Shown here: piece after piece, positions 24,748 to 32,682 of the stretch
Layout: each line of letters opens with the position of its first letter
Numbering within the stretch: the first letter of the stretch is position 1
From: Candidatus Omnitrophota bacterium
Lineage (GTDB): Bacteria > Omnitrophota > Gorgyraeia > Gygaellales > Profunditerraquicolaceae
Assembly: GCA_023818655.1 (NCBI GenBank)
Contig: JAMWCI010000002.1
Span: 8,437 to 43,624 of the forward strand
DNA length: 35,188 nucleotides
Direction: 5' to 3'
The notes under the pieces: generated by a model
What the model saw: only the letters and a program-made list of their open reading frames with translations
Told to the model about the DNA's origin: nothing
The model's database searches: none
Made by a program: the position numbers and the translations under genes

Positions 24748-25271
24748 ATGAAGAGATAATTATTGCCGGCGCCGGAGGTCAAGGCGTGATGCTACTGGGT
24801 AAGATTCTGGCTGAGGCGGCTATGCGCGAAGATAAATTTACCAGCATGCTGCCTGCTTATGGCGCAGAGGTGCGCGGAGGAACAGCGCATTGCATGGTAG
24901 TTATCTCGGACAGAGAGATCGGCTCTCCTTATATAGAAAAGGCAAGTATCCTTGTAGTCTTAAACGGTCCATCGCTAGAAAGGTTTAAAAATAGAATCCG
25001 CAAAAAAGGGCTTTTGATTATAAACAGTTCGCTTGCCTCCTCCTATAGTTGTCCAGGCATAGTTACAGTGCAGGCGCCTTTTACTGACAAGGCCAAGGAA
25101 CTGGGGAATATCAAGGTTGCCAATATTATGGCATTGGGGTGCTTATTATCTCATCGGCCTGTTGTGGGCGTGGATACGGTTGAGAGTTTAATTTCAGATT
25201 TTGCGCCAGCGGATAAAAAATATTTAGCTGAGATTAATATTGCCGCTTTAAAAGAAGGAGGCCGGATTTAG
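24744..25271 (+). CDS. korC: 2-oxoacid:ferredoxin oxidoreductase gamma subunit
   Basis: Gamma chain of 175 residues. Family marks are IIIAGAGGQGVMLLGKILAEAA at the N-terminus, SMLPAYGAEVRGGTAHCMVV, and the late segment KVANIMALG. It overlaps korB as ATGA and ends immediately before gltX, with no spacer, so gltX is probably cotranscribed. Gamma completes the D-A-B-C complex. Confidence 0.94.
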   Translation: MNEEIIIAGAGGQGVMLLGKILAEAAMREDKFTSMLPAYGAEVRGGTAHCMVVISDREIGSPYIEKASILVVLNGPSLERFKNRIRKKGLLIINSSLASSYSCPGIVTVQAPFTDKAKELGNIKVANIMALGCLLSHRPVVGVDTVESLISDFAPADKKYLAEINIAALKEGGRI

Positions 25272-26579
25272 ATGGTCAGAGTGCGTTTTGCGCCTTCGCC
25301 AACAGGTAAGCTACATATCGGCGGTGCGCGTACTGCCCTGTTTAACTGGCTTTATGCCCAAGCTACAGGCGGTAAGTTTATCTTAAGGATTGAAGATACG
25401 GATAAGTTGCGCTCAAGGCAGGAGTTCGTGGATGAGATTTTAGAGAGTCTCTGCTGGCTGGGGTTTTTGCACGATGAAATCTATTATCAAAGCCAGCGGA
25501 CCGATATCTATCTTGAGTATGCCCAGCGTCTCTTGCGTCAGGGAAAGGCATATACCGAAAAATCTCCCGCAGGTTCTGGAGAGGCGATTATTTATAAGGT
25601 TGTCCCGCAGAAGATAAAGATAGATGATTTGATTCGCGGGACAATAGAGTTTGATGCAACGACTATCAAAGACCAGGTGCTGGTCAAGTCAGACGGCACA
25701 GCTACCTATAATTTTGCCTGCGTGGTAGATGACGCCCTTTTGAGTATTACCCATGTCATCCGCGGAGATGACCATATCTCCAACACTCCCAAGCAGGTGC
25801 TTTTGTATCAGGCCTTGGGTTTTAAGGTGCCTGCCTTTGCGCATCTTCCTTTGATCTTGAGAAAAGAGGGAGGCAGGCTTTCCAAAAGGACCGGGGCTAC
25901 TGCTATTTCAGATTACCGCCGTGCAGGATATTTAGCCAGTGCCTTGGTAAACTACCTTTTGCTTTTAAGTTGGTCTCCGGGAGCAGACCGCGAGATTATC
26001 GATATAAAAGAAGCGATAAAGTTGTTTGATATACGAGATGTCAATAAAACCGCAGCTACCTTTGACCTTAAAAAGTTAGACTGGATGAATAATCAGTATA
26101 TAAAAACATCCGATTCCCATTGGCTTTTAGAACAGCTGATTCCTGTTCTGAAAGAAAAGGGGTTAATCCGAGAGGGCGATTTTGACGCGAATTACCTGCT
26201 CTCTCTGGTGAAGTTGTTTCAACCGCGCCTGGCCCGGCTGAATGATTTTGCGGAATGGGCAGATTTCTTTCTTCTGCCAGAGATAACCATAGATGAAGCT
26301 GCCCAGGACAAATTCTTAAAAAACGACCTGTCTCGGGAATTCCAGCTTTTTAGCGAAAAGATAGATGGATTAAAGGATTTTAATGTGGAAAGCATAGAAC
26401 GGTGTTTCCGAGAACTAATCAAAGAACTAAATATTGAATCCAGGGTTTTAATACATCCAATAAGAGTTGCGCTGACCGGCAAGACCGTCGGTCCCGGACT
26501 CTTTGAGATTATATATTATTTGGGCAAAGAGCGCACCAAGGAGAGGTTAGCTAATTTTATAAGACAAGAGCGGAGATAA
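25272..26579 (+). CDS. gltX: Glutamyl-tRNA synthetase
   Basis: Class I synthetase, 435 residues, charging tRNA-Glu and, in cells with GatCAB, also tRNA-Gln. HIGH motif in FAPSPTGKLHIGGARTALF, IEDTDK, VIRGDDHISNTPKQ, KMSKS-equivalent RLSKRTGATAISDYR, and a C-terminal helical anticodon-binding domain ending with FEIIYYLGKERTKERL. It is shorter than many bacterial forms (about 470-490) but contains all catalytic parts. GGAGG precedes the start at a suitable distance within the korC end. After it comes a 126-base gap with a probable new promoter. Confidence 0.96.
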   Translation: MVRVRFAPSPTGKLHIGGARTALFNWLYAQATGGKFILRIEDTDKLRSRQEFVDEILESLCWLGFLHDEIYYQSQRTDIYLEYAQRLLRQGKAYTEKSPAGSGEAIIYKVVPQKIKIDDLIRGTIEFDATTIKDQVLVKSDGTATYNFACVVDDALLSITHVIRGDDHISNTPKQVLLYQALGFKVPAFAHLPLILRKEGGRLSKRTGATAISDYRRAGYLASALVNYLLLLSWSPGADREIIDIKEAIKLFDIRDVNKTAATFDLKKLDWMNNQYIKTSDSHWLLEQLIPVLKEKGLIREGDFDANYLLSLVKLFQPRLARLNDFAEWADFFLLPEITIDEAAQDKFLKNDLSREFQLFSEKIDGLKDFNVESIERCFRELIKELNIESRVLIHPIRVALTGKTVGPGLFEIIYYLGKERTKERLANFIRQERR

Positions 26580-26644
26580 TCCTTTGTTGCAAGCGGCGTT
26601 ATCTTTCTTGTGCCTGCGTAATAAGGATTTTGAGCATTTTGGCG

Positions 26645-26674
26645 TGGATAATCTCTACTTGTCGAATATATAAT
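26645..26674 (+). promoter_or_regulatory. Likely promoter for the downstream overlapping gene chain
   Basis: A perfect TATAAT at 26669-26674 with a partial -35 TGGATA at 26645-26650 and an 18-base spacer. The start point would be near 26681, followed by the strong ribosome site AGGAGGGGG at 26692-26700 and ATG at 26706. This is the only clear gap before the run of overlapping genes to the end of the window. Confidence 0.45.
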
Positions 26675-26705
26675 ACGGGTAAGAATATTTTAGGAGGGGG
26701 AATAA

Positions 26706-27026
26706 ATGATTACTATTGGCGAATTCAAGAAGATGGAGCTGAGGGTAGGAGAGATTAAGGAGGTGCAAGACCATCCTGCTGCCGATCGGCTGTATGTGCT
26801 GAAGGTGGATATGGGAGATAAAATCAAACAATTGGTTGCGGGTATAAAGGGTTCTTACTCCAAAGAGGAGCTTTTGGGCAAACAGGTGGTAGTAATAGAT
26901 AATCTGGAGAGCGCATTCTTGCGCGGGGTGGAAAGTCAGGGGATGCTCCTGGCTTCTTCTGATGATACCGGTGTGGCGATTATCACTCCTGAGCGCATGA
27001 TGAAATTAGGGAGTCCGGTCACATGA
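26706..27026 (+). CDS. Stand-alone tRNA-binding domain protein (MetRS C-terminal/beta type)
   Basis: A 106-residue OB-fold protein matching the tRNA-binding domain that normally forms the C-terminus of methionyl-tRNA synthetase. Marks are ITIGEFKKMELRVGEI, DHPAADRLYVLKVDMGD, QLVAGIKGSYSKEELLGKQVVVIDNL and LRGVESQGMLLAS. The gene is complete, with a strong ribosome site. No MetRS catalytic domain is attached or adjacent. It may act in trans on a MetRS without this domain, or be a CsaA-like chaperone; the MetRS-tail type is the better fit. It overlaps the next gene as ATGA. The pheT in this window lacks a comparable domain, but a link between the two is speculative. Confidence 0.9.
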   Translation: MITIGEFKKMELRVGEIKEVQDHPAADRLYVLKVDMGDKIKQLVAGIKGSYSKEELLGKQVVVIDNLESAFLRGVESQGMLLASSDDTGVAIITPERMMKLGSPVT

Positions 27027-27529
27027 TAAGACAGTTCGTACCTCAAGAGGTATGCCTTAGTTGTCGGGGTTGTTGTCGTTTTAGCGCGGTAGACTCTGTC
27101 TGGGTCCCCTGTCTTCTGGAAGAAGACATTCAGGAGCTTTTAGATAGAGATATACCGCCGGCGCTTCTCTCTTTAAATAAAAAAATCCGTCCCGTACCTA
27201 ATCCTCAACAGGAGGGTTTTATCTGCGCTTTTTTCGATATCGAGACGAATAAATGCAAGATTTATGATTTTCGGCCATTTGAATGTCAGCTGTATCCGTT
27301 TCTGATTAACCTCCGGAACAATAAGGTGCTTTTAACGGTAGACTTGAACTGTCCCTACGCAAAAGACAAATTAAATACCCCTGAATTCAAGCAGTATAGC
27401 GATTATTTAATCGCCTATCTTAATACCCCTCGGCAGTTGCGGATGCTTAAGGATAATCCGCAGGTAATCCAGGCCTACGAGGAGGTTAGCGAGATTATCG
27501 AGTTCAAGTTGGACAATGAGGATGCGTAG
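27023..27529 (+). CDS. YkgJ-family cysteine cluster protein
   Basis: A 168-residue protein of the zinc- or iron-binding YkgJ (CxxCxxCC) family. Cys11, Cys14, Cys17 and Cys18 form the cluster CLSCRGCC; Cys30, CAFFD, NKCKIYDFRPFECQLYPF and DLNCPYA supply further conserved ligands. Biochemical role is not established for most members. It overlaps the tRNA-binding protein as ATGA and the DUF2156 gene by 14 bases, so the three genes appear translationally coupled. No membrane segment or signal peptide is seen. Confidence 0.88.
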   Translation: MIRQFVPQEVCLSCRGCCRFSAVDSVWVPCLLEEDIQELLDRDIPPALLSLNKKIRPVPNPQQEGFICAFFDIETNKCKIYDFRPFECQLYPFLINLRNNKVLLTVDLNCPYAKDKLNTPEFKQYSDYLIAYLNTPRQLRMLKDNPQVIQAYEEVSEIIEFKLDNEDA

Positions 27530-28424
27530 ACTCTCCCTCGCTGATAAGCTGTTGTTCAGCAAGTATCTCAATGCGCAACCGCACGATTTGTCGGTTTATG
27601 CCTTTGAAAATATTTATATCTGGAAGAACCTCTTTGAAGTCAACTGGCGGATTATAGAAGGACGCCTGTGTATTTTCTTCCGCGACCAACTGGGTTGTTT
27701 TTTGTATCTTCCTCCGCTGGGAGACCGGATAACCCCTGATGTGTTAAACGAGAGCTTTAAGATAATGGACAGGGTAAATAAAAAAAACAGGGACGCCTCA
27801 CGGATAGAAAATATTGAAGAAAAAGAAATCTCTGCCTATACAGCCTTAGGATTAAATTGCGCGTGGAAATCTCGGGATTACGTCTATCGCCGCAGTTGCC
27901 TGGTTAATTTGAAGGGAGATAAATTTAAATCCAAAAGAGCCTCTTACAACTATTTTCTCAAACACAACAAATTTGAATATCGGGCCTTTGGCAAAGAGGA
28001 TAGCGATGAATGCCTGGCGATTTATTTGGCGTGGATAAAGCAAAGGACAACCGGCAGAGACAAATTGTATGACGGGATGCTTAAGGATAGTCTGAATTCT
28101 TTTATTGCTATGTTAGAAGGATTCGGCCGCCTAGATTTAACCGGTCGCGTGGTAACAATAGATGGCAAGATAAAGGCATTTACCTTTGGATACAAGTTGA
28201 ATGCGTCTACGTTCTGTGTCCTTTATGAAATAGCGGACTTGGAGATTAAGGGCTTGGCGCAGTTTATCTTCAGGGCTTTTTGCGCAGAGTTGAAAGAATA
28301 TTCATATATCAACGTTATGGATGATTCTGGCTTGGAGAATCTAGCGCGGGTAAAACTATCATACCGGCCGCTAAGATTGTTGAACTCTTATATTGCCACA
28401 AGGAAAGAATGCCTCATACAATAA
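27516..28424 (+). CDS. DUF2156-family GNAT-like protein (phosphatidylglycerol lysyltransferase C-domain type)
   Basis: A 302-residue protein similar to the LPG_synthase_C/DUF2156 fold, two tandem GNAT-like halves. Visible marks are LSVYAFENIYIWKNLF near residue 30, a central block GDKFKSKRASYNYFLKHNKF, and the acyltransferase-like end with RVVTIDGKIKAFTFGYKLN and FIFRAFCAEL. It lacks the membrane flippase part of MprF and any signal peptide, so it should be a soluble cytoplasmic transferase; the acceptor is unknown. ATG at 27516 overlaps YkgJ; ATG at 27522 is an alternative. Its end overlaps the exonuclease gene by 16 bases. Confidence 0.8.
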   Translation: MRMRRLSLADKLLFSKYLNAQPHDLSVYAFENIYIWKNLFEVNWRIIEGRLCIFFRDQLGCFLYLPPLGDRITPDVLNESFKIMDRVNKKNRDASRIENIEEKEISAYTALGLNCAWKSRDYVYRRSCLVNLKGDKFKSKRASYNYFLKHNKFEYRAFGKEDSDECLAIYLAWIKQRTTGRDKLYDGMLKDSLNSFIAMLEGFGRLDLTGRVVTIDGKIKAFTFGYKLNASTFCVLYEIADLEIKGLAQFIFRAFCAELKEYSYINVMDDSGLENLARVKLSYRPLRLLNSYIATRKECLIQ

Positions 28425-29230
28425 ACGAGATAGAATTTACTATATTTGATACCGAAACCACCGGTCTTGATCCCCAGGCCCAAGACCGGATTGTAGAGAT
28501 TGCCGCTGTCCGTTTTCGCGGCCAAGAGAGACTTGCCAGATTACATATGCTTATAAACCCCGGACGCCCCATCTCCGAGGCAGCTTTTAATATAAACAGG
28601 ATTACCGATAAGATGCTTATAGACGCCCCTCGTGCAGATGAGGTAATTCCAGACTTCTTGCGTTTTATAGAGGGTAGTTGTCTATGTTCATACAACGCCG
28701 GTTTTGACATCGAGTTTCTGAACCACGAATTGACTATTATGGGCAGGGGTGCCTTGTCTGCCTTAAACATAGTAGATATCCTTAAGATGGCTAAGAGGCT
28801 GCTTCCAGGCTTGCCCAGTTATGCACTTATACGGGTGGCTGAGGCAGTAGGGGTAAAGAGACAACAGAGGCACAGGGCTATGGCTGATGTTGAACTTACG
28901 CTGGAGGTATTTTATAGATTAAAACAGATGCTCTTGGAAAAAGGAGTTGATGATTTTAATAATTTCTTAAGCCTTTTTGCCATAAAGAGCGGTTTATTAG
29001 AGACCATAGTCGCCCAGAAGTTGGCTTCTATTCAAGAAGCGATTGATTTGGGGGCGAAGCTGAAGATAAAATATATCTCTGGAGCGGGGGCGCAGGTTTC
29101 GGAAAGGGAAGTCTTGCCCCAGGAGATTAAAGAGGAGAATAACCGCAGTTATCTGGTTGGTTACTGTTTGCTGAGAAACGAAAAACGCACTTTCCGTATT
29201 GATGGCATATTACACCTTGAACTCGTATAA
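28409..29230 (+). CDS. DnaQ-like DEDDh 3'-5' exonuclease fused to a WYL domain
   Basis: A 273-residue two-domain protein. Residues 8-175 are a DnaQ/epsilon-type exonuclease: FDTETTG (Asp14, Glu16), SYNAGFDIEFLNHEL for ExoII, and QRHRAMADVE for ExoIII with the DEDDh His and Asp. Residues about 203-273 match a WYL domain: IQEAIDLGAKLKIKYIS, then SEREVLPQEI, YLVGYCLLRNEKRTFRIDGI. WYL domains are ligand- or nucleic-acid-sensing modules best known in transcription regulators and phage-defence proteins. All exonuclease catalytic residues are kept. It overlaps the gene before it and pabB after it, so it sits inside a metabolic operon and not with replication genes. The biological role is unknown. 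Confidence 0.88.
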   Translation: MPHTINEIEFTIFDTETTGLDPQAQDRIVEIAAVRFRGQERLARLHMLINPGRPISEAAFNINRITDKMLIDAPRADEVIPDFLRFIEGSCLCSYNAGFDIEFLNHELTIMGRGALSALNIVDILKMAKRLLPGLPSYALIRVAEAVGVKRQQRHRAMADVELTLEVFYRLKQMLLEKGVDDFNNFLSLFAIKSGLLETIVAQKLASIQEAIDLGAKLKIKYISGAGAQVSEREVLPQEIKEENNRSYLVGYCLLRNEKRTFRIDGILHLELV

Positions 29231-30566
29231 AGCAAAGATTGACCCCTTGCTCATCCTGTCTGTGTTAAAAGAAGAAAAAAACTGTTTTTTTCTGGATACA
29301 GGGATAAAAAGGCGCTGGTCATTGGGCCGTTATTCATTCTTGGGGGCTAATCCGTTTTATGTGCTCTCCACCGAGCAGAAAGATCCCTTCCCTAAGCTTA
29401 AGGCGATGTTGGAGAAATACCGTTTATCTGCAGCCAAAGGTTTTCCGCCCTTACTGGGCGGCGCAGTGGGATATTTTAGCTACGATTTAGGTTTTCTTTT
29501 AGAAGATAAATTAAAACCAGTCAAGCCGCCGGATATCCGGATACCAGAATGTTTCCTGGGGTTTTACAATACCGTAATTATCATTGATAATCTACAACAA
29601 AGACTATATCTGTGCGCATTGGGTTTTCCGGAGAGAAACTACTTATCTAGCCGCGCCCTCTGTCGCCAGAATCTGGATAAGATACGTCGTCTGCTTGCGC
29701 GCGCCGCAGATAAAAAAATAGCGAATTTACGCAATCCCTGTGCGGTTAGGCCAACATTGAAATCAAACTTTACTAAAAAGGCTTATCTCTCGGCAATAAG
29801 AAAGGCCAAGGATTACATCAGGGCCGGAGACATATATCAGGTTAATCTTTCACAGAGATTTCAGACGCAGACAAATTTTACCGCTTTTGATATTTACCGG
29901 AGATTGCGCCTAAAGAGCCCTTCCTATTTTAGCGCTTATTTTGACTGCCATGCCTTTCAGATTTTAAGTTCCTCTCCAGAGAGATTCTTGAAGGTGGATG
30001 GGGATAAGGTAGTGACGCGGCCGATGAAAGGCACGCGGAAACGTGGCAGAAATAGGAGCGAAGACAATTATCTGAGAAAAGAGCTGTTGTATAGCGGCAA
30101 GGATAAGGCAGAGTTGATTATGATTGTGGACTTGGAGAGAAATGACTTAGGAAGAGTCTGTAGTTACAACTCTATCCGCGTGGATGTCCTAAGAGAGATA
30201 GAAAGATACCGCACGGTATGGCAGACTACAGCTTCCATAAGCGGAAAGCTCAGAAAGGGAAAAGATAGACTAGATTTATTGCGCGCCTGTTTTCCCGGCG
30301 GTTCAGTCACCGGCTGCCCCAAGATACGCGCTATGGAGATTATTGAAGAGCTGGAGCCGACAAGACGCGTCGTATATACCGGTTCGCTCGGTTATCTCAG
30401 TTTCTCTGGAGAGATGGAGTTAAATATTTTAATCCGCACTATCCTGAAGAAAGGCAACAACGTCTATTTTGGGGTTGGCGGGGGAATTGTTTCTGATTCT
30501 CAGCCGGAAGAGGAATATCAGGAGACCTTGGTCAAGGCGCAGGCTATGGTAGAGGCATTGATATGA
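29202..30566 (+). CDS. pabB: Aminodeoxychorismate synthase component I
   Basis: Makes 4-amino-4-deoxychorismate from chorismate, the first p-aminobenzoate step for folate. The 454-residue chain has the anthranilate-synthase-like N-terminal domain, then the chorismate-binding core: RAGDIYQVNLSQRF, LSSSPERFL, PMKGTRKRG, DLERNDLGRVC and CFPGGSVTGCPKIRAMEIIEELE. Lys276 in PMKGT is the residue that distinguishes PabB from TrpE, which has Ala there. ATG at 29202 is chosen over TTG at 29199 and lies in the end of the exonuclease gene. The glutamine amidotransferase PabA is not in the window. It overlaps pabC as ATGA. Confidence 0.94.
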   Translation: MAYYTLNSYKAKIDPLLILSVLKEEKNCFFLDTGIKRRWSLGRYSFLGANPFYVLSTEQKDPFPKLKAMLEKYRLSAAKGFPPLLGGAVGYFSYDLGFLLEDKLKPVKPPDIRIPECFLGFYNTVIIIDNLQQRLYLCALGFPERNYLSSRALCRQNLDKIRRLLARAADKKIANLRNPCAVRPTLKSNFTKKAYLSAIRKAKDYIRAGDIYQVNLSQRFQTQTNFTAFDIYRRLRLKSPSYFSAYFDCHAFQILSSSPERFLKVDGDKVVTRPMKGTRKRGRNRSEDNYLRKELLYSGKDKAELIMIVDLERNDLGRVCSYNSIRVDVLREIERYRTVWQTTASISGKLRKGKDRLDLLRACFPGGSVTGCPKIRAMEIIEELEPTRRVVYTGSLGYLSFSGEMELNILIRTILKKGNNVYFGVGGGIVSDSQPEEEYQETLVKAQAMVEALI

Positions 30567-31387
30567 AAGAGATAGTTTTTCTGAATGGCAAGTTCCTTCC
30601 GGCAAAAGAGGCCCGGCTTTGCGTTTTAACCCCCGGTTTCCTACAGGGCTTAGGAGTTTTTGAAACCCTGCGCTGGCGCAATAATAAATCGGTTTATCTT
30701 AATGCGCATTTAGCGAGGTTAGAAAAATCCGCGCTCTCTCTTGAAATGAAGTTATCTTACGGGACAAAACAGTTAAAAGAGACCTTGGCGGAGATAGTTT
30801 CCGTTAACGGTTTTAGCGACGCTGTTCTGAGGATTGCTCTCTGGAAAACCGCCAAAGAAGCGGATTTGTTAATTACCGCCAAAAAACACATCCCTTGCCC
30901 TTCTTCTAAATACAGAGAAGGTTTTTCAGTCTGCGTATCCAGATACCGACAAAACGAGAATTCTCCGCTTAGCCGGATAAAATCAACCAGCAGGTTTTTC
31001 TATGAGTTAAGTTTTTCAGAGGCCAGAAACAATGGCTTTGATGAGGCGATTATGCTGAATAACCGCGGATACATTGCCGAAGCCACAAGGAGCAATATTT
31101 TTATCGTTGCCAAAGGCGTAATTTTTACCCCCGCTATAACCTGTGGCTGCCTTCCTGGCATTACCCGTCAGGCAGTTTTGGATTTAGCGAGAATTTACCG
31201 GATAGAAACAGGTGAGGCAGCCTTGACTATTCAAGATTTAGCTGAGGCAGAAGAGGCATTTCTCACTAATTCGGTAATGGGTATAATGCCGCTTACCTCC
31301 GTAGATAATAAATATATAATAGGTAAAGGCCGATGCGCAAGGATAACGCAATTTCTTATCTCAAAATACAACTCCCTTTTAAAGTAA
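30563..31387 (+). CDS. pabC: Class IV aminotransferase-fold enzyme, probably aminodeoxychorismate lyase
   Basis: PLP enzyme of 274 residues. Catalytic Lys140 lies in SRIKSTSRFFYEL; further marks are GVFETLRWRN near residue 32, GYIAEATRSNIF, CLPGITRQAVLDLA and EEAFLTNSVMGIMPL. These fit the PabC/IlvE/D-alanine aminotransferase family. The ATGA overlap with pabB makes aminodeoxychorismate lyase, giving p-aminobenzoate and pyruvate, the best call; sequence alone does not exclude a branched-chain aminotransferase. Its last 55 bases overlap the HypF-like gene. Confidence 0.88.
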   Translation: MKEIVFLNGKFLPAKEARLCVLTPGFLQGLGVFETLRWRNNKSVYLNAHLARLEKSALSLEMKLSYGTKQLKETLAEIVSVNGFSDAVLRIALWKTAKEADLLITAKKHIPCPSSKYREGFSVCVSRYRQNENSPLSRIKSTSRFFYELSFSEARNNGFDEAIMLNNRGYIAEATRSNIFIVAKGVIFTPAITCGCLPGITRQAVLDLARIYRIETGEAALTIQDLAEAEEAFLTNSVMGIMPLTSVDNKYIIGKGRCARITQFLISKYNSLLK

Positions 31388-32469
31388 GCTGTCCTGTATT
31401 AGCCTTGGGTAGTCAGACAAAGAATACTCTTTGCTTATTGAAAGGAAGGTCCGCCTACATCAGCCCTATACATCCATCTTTGGATGAACTAACCGACCTT
31501 CTTTCCTTTGAAAGAGACGCTAGAAGACTTTTAAGGTTCCATCCCAAGATTATCGCCTGCGACCTACATCCGGGATATCAATCTACCAGATTTGCAGCGT
31601 TGTTTAATTCAAGATATAAAATAGTACCGGTTCAACACCACCATGCGCACATCGCATCCTGCATGTTAGAAAACAACTTAAAGAACCAAAAGGTAATCGG
31701 AGTAGCTTTTGATGGAACCGGTTTAGGCCAGGATAATAGAGTCTGGGGCGCGGAATTCCTTCTTTGCGATTACCGTAGTTATCTAAGGCAGGCCTATCTT
31801 AAGGAGATGCCTCTTTTGGGAGGAGAAAAAGCCATATTAGAACCATGGCGCCTGGCCTGTTTTTGGCTTTATCAGATATACGGGGAAGATACGCTTGGAT
31901 TAAAAATTGATTTTATCAAGAAGATACCGCAAAAAAAATGGGAGACATTAAGAAAACTATATCGCTCTGGTTTTGATTTTCCCCTTGCCAGCAGCATGGG
32001 GCGTCTCTTTGATGCGGCGGCTGCCCTTGTTTTAAGCTTGACCACTGCCCGCTTTGAAGCAGAGTTGGCAGTAAGGCTTGAGCAGACGGCAGGACGCTGG
32101 AAAGGAAAAGCTCGTTCATATCCCTTCCGGATTCTAAATTCAAAAGGAAGATTGGTTATCGACCCTTCTTATACAATACAAGAGATAGTCTCGGATTTAA
32201 AAGCGCGCCGGCAGAAGGAGGAAATCGCATATCAATTTCATCTGACGCTGGCAGAAATAATACTGAAGATTTGCCTTAAACTAAAGAGAAAATATGGTAT
32301 AAATAAGGTGGTTCTTTCAGGAGGAGTTTTTCAGAATAGTCTCCTTTTAACAAACACCATAAAACGCCTGACAGACAAAGGATTCTTGGTATTTAACCAC
32401 AAAAAATTAGTCTGCAGCGATTCCTCGCTTTCTCTTGGTCAGGCAGTAGTTGCTTATTTTGGGAGTTAA
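31333..32469 (+). CDS. hypF: HypF-like carbamoyltransferase reduced to the Kae1-like domain
   Basis: HypF (about 750 residues) normally has acylphosphatase, zinc-finger, YrdC-like and Kae1-like domains, and makes the thiocarboxamide on HypE for NiFe-hydrogenase cyanide ligands. This 378-residue protein is only the last part: the first 20 residues look like the YrdC/Kae1 linker (QLPFKVSCPVLALG), then KNTLCLLKG, CDLHPGYQSTRFA, the metal site VQHHHAHIASCMLENN, AFDGTGLGQD, GGVFQNSLL and CSDSSLSLGQAVVAY. The activation domains that form carbamoyl-AMP are missing and no remnant is seen upstream, where pabC occupies the sequence. They may be encoded elsewhere. hypC follows after 3 bases. Confidence 0.88.
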   Translation: MRKDNAISYLKIQLPFKVSCPVLALGSQTKNTLCLLKGRSAYISPIHPSLDELTDLLSFERDARRLLRFHPKIIACDLHPGYQSTRFAALFNSRYKIVPVQHHHAHIASCMLENNLKNQKVIGVAFDGTGLGQDNRVWGAEFLLCDYRSYLRQAYLKEMPLLGGEKAILEPWRLACFWLYQIYGEDTLGLKIDFIKKIPQKKWETLRKLYRSGFDFPLASSMGRLFDAAAALVLSLTTARFEAELAVRLEQTAGRWKGKARSYPFRILNSKGRLVIDPSYTIQEIVSDLKARRQKEEIAYQFHLTLAEIILKICLKLKRKYGINKVVLSGGVFQNSLLLTNTIKRLTDKGFLVFNHKKLVCSDSSLSLGQAVVAYFGS

Positions 32470-32472
32470 GAT

Positions 32473-32682
32473 ATGTGTTTGGGTATACCTATGAAAGTAA
32501 AAAAAATAAAAGAGGGGTTTGCTCAGGTTGAATCCGGCCGGCTAACCCGCACCGTCAATATTCAGATGTTGCCCCATATCTCTATAGGTGACTATGTTAT
32601 TGTGCACGCCGGTTTTGCCATAGAAAGAGTAGACCCGGAAAAGGCCAGAGAAACCTTAAGGATGCTGGATGAGATACATTGA
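32473..32682 (+). CDS. hypC: Hydrogenase maturation chaperone HypC
   Basis: A 69-residue chaperone that carries the Fe(CN)2CO unit with HypD and binds the hydrogenase large-subunit precursor. The essential Cys2 is present in MCLGIPMKV; GDYVIVHAGFAIERVD is the other family block. It lies between the HypF-like gene and hypD, and overlaps hypD by 14 bases. No hydrogenase structural gene lies in the window. Confidence 0.95.
   Translation: MCLGIPMKVKKIKEGFAQVESGRLTRTVNIQMLPHISIGDYVIVHAGFAIERVDPEKARETLRMLDEIH

Noticed and set aside
26580-26644. Terminator or tRNA in the gap after gltX
   Set aside because: Only an AGATAA/TTATCT pairing with a 19-base loop and no U tract was found; no cloverleaf could be drawn.
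29202-30566. Anthranilate synthase (trpE)
   Set aside because: The motif PMKGT has Lys where TrpE has Ala, the next gene is a PabC-like lyase, and no tryptophan genes are nearby.
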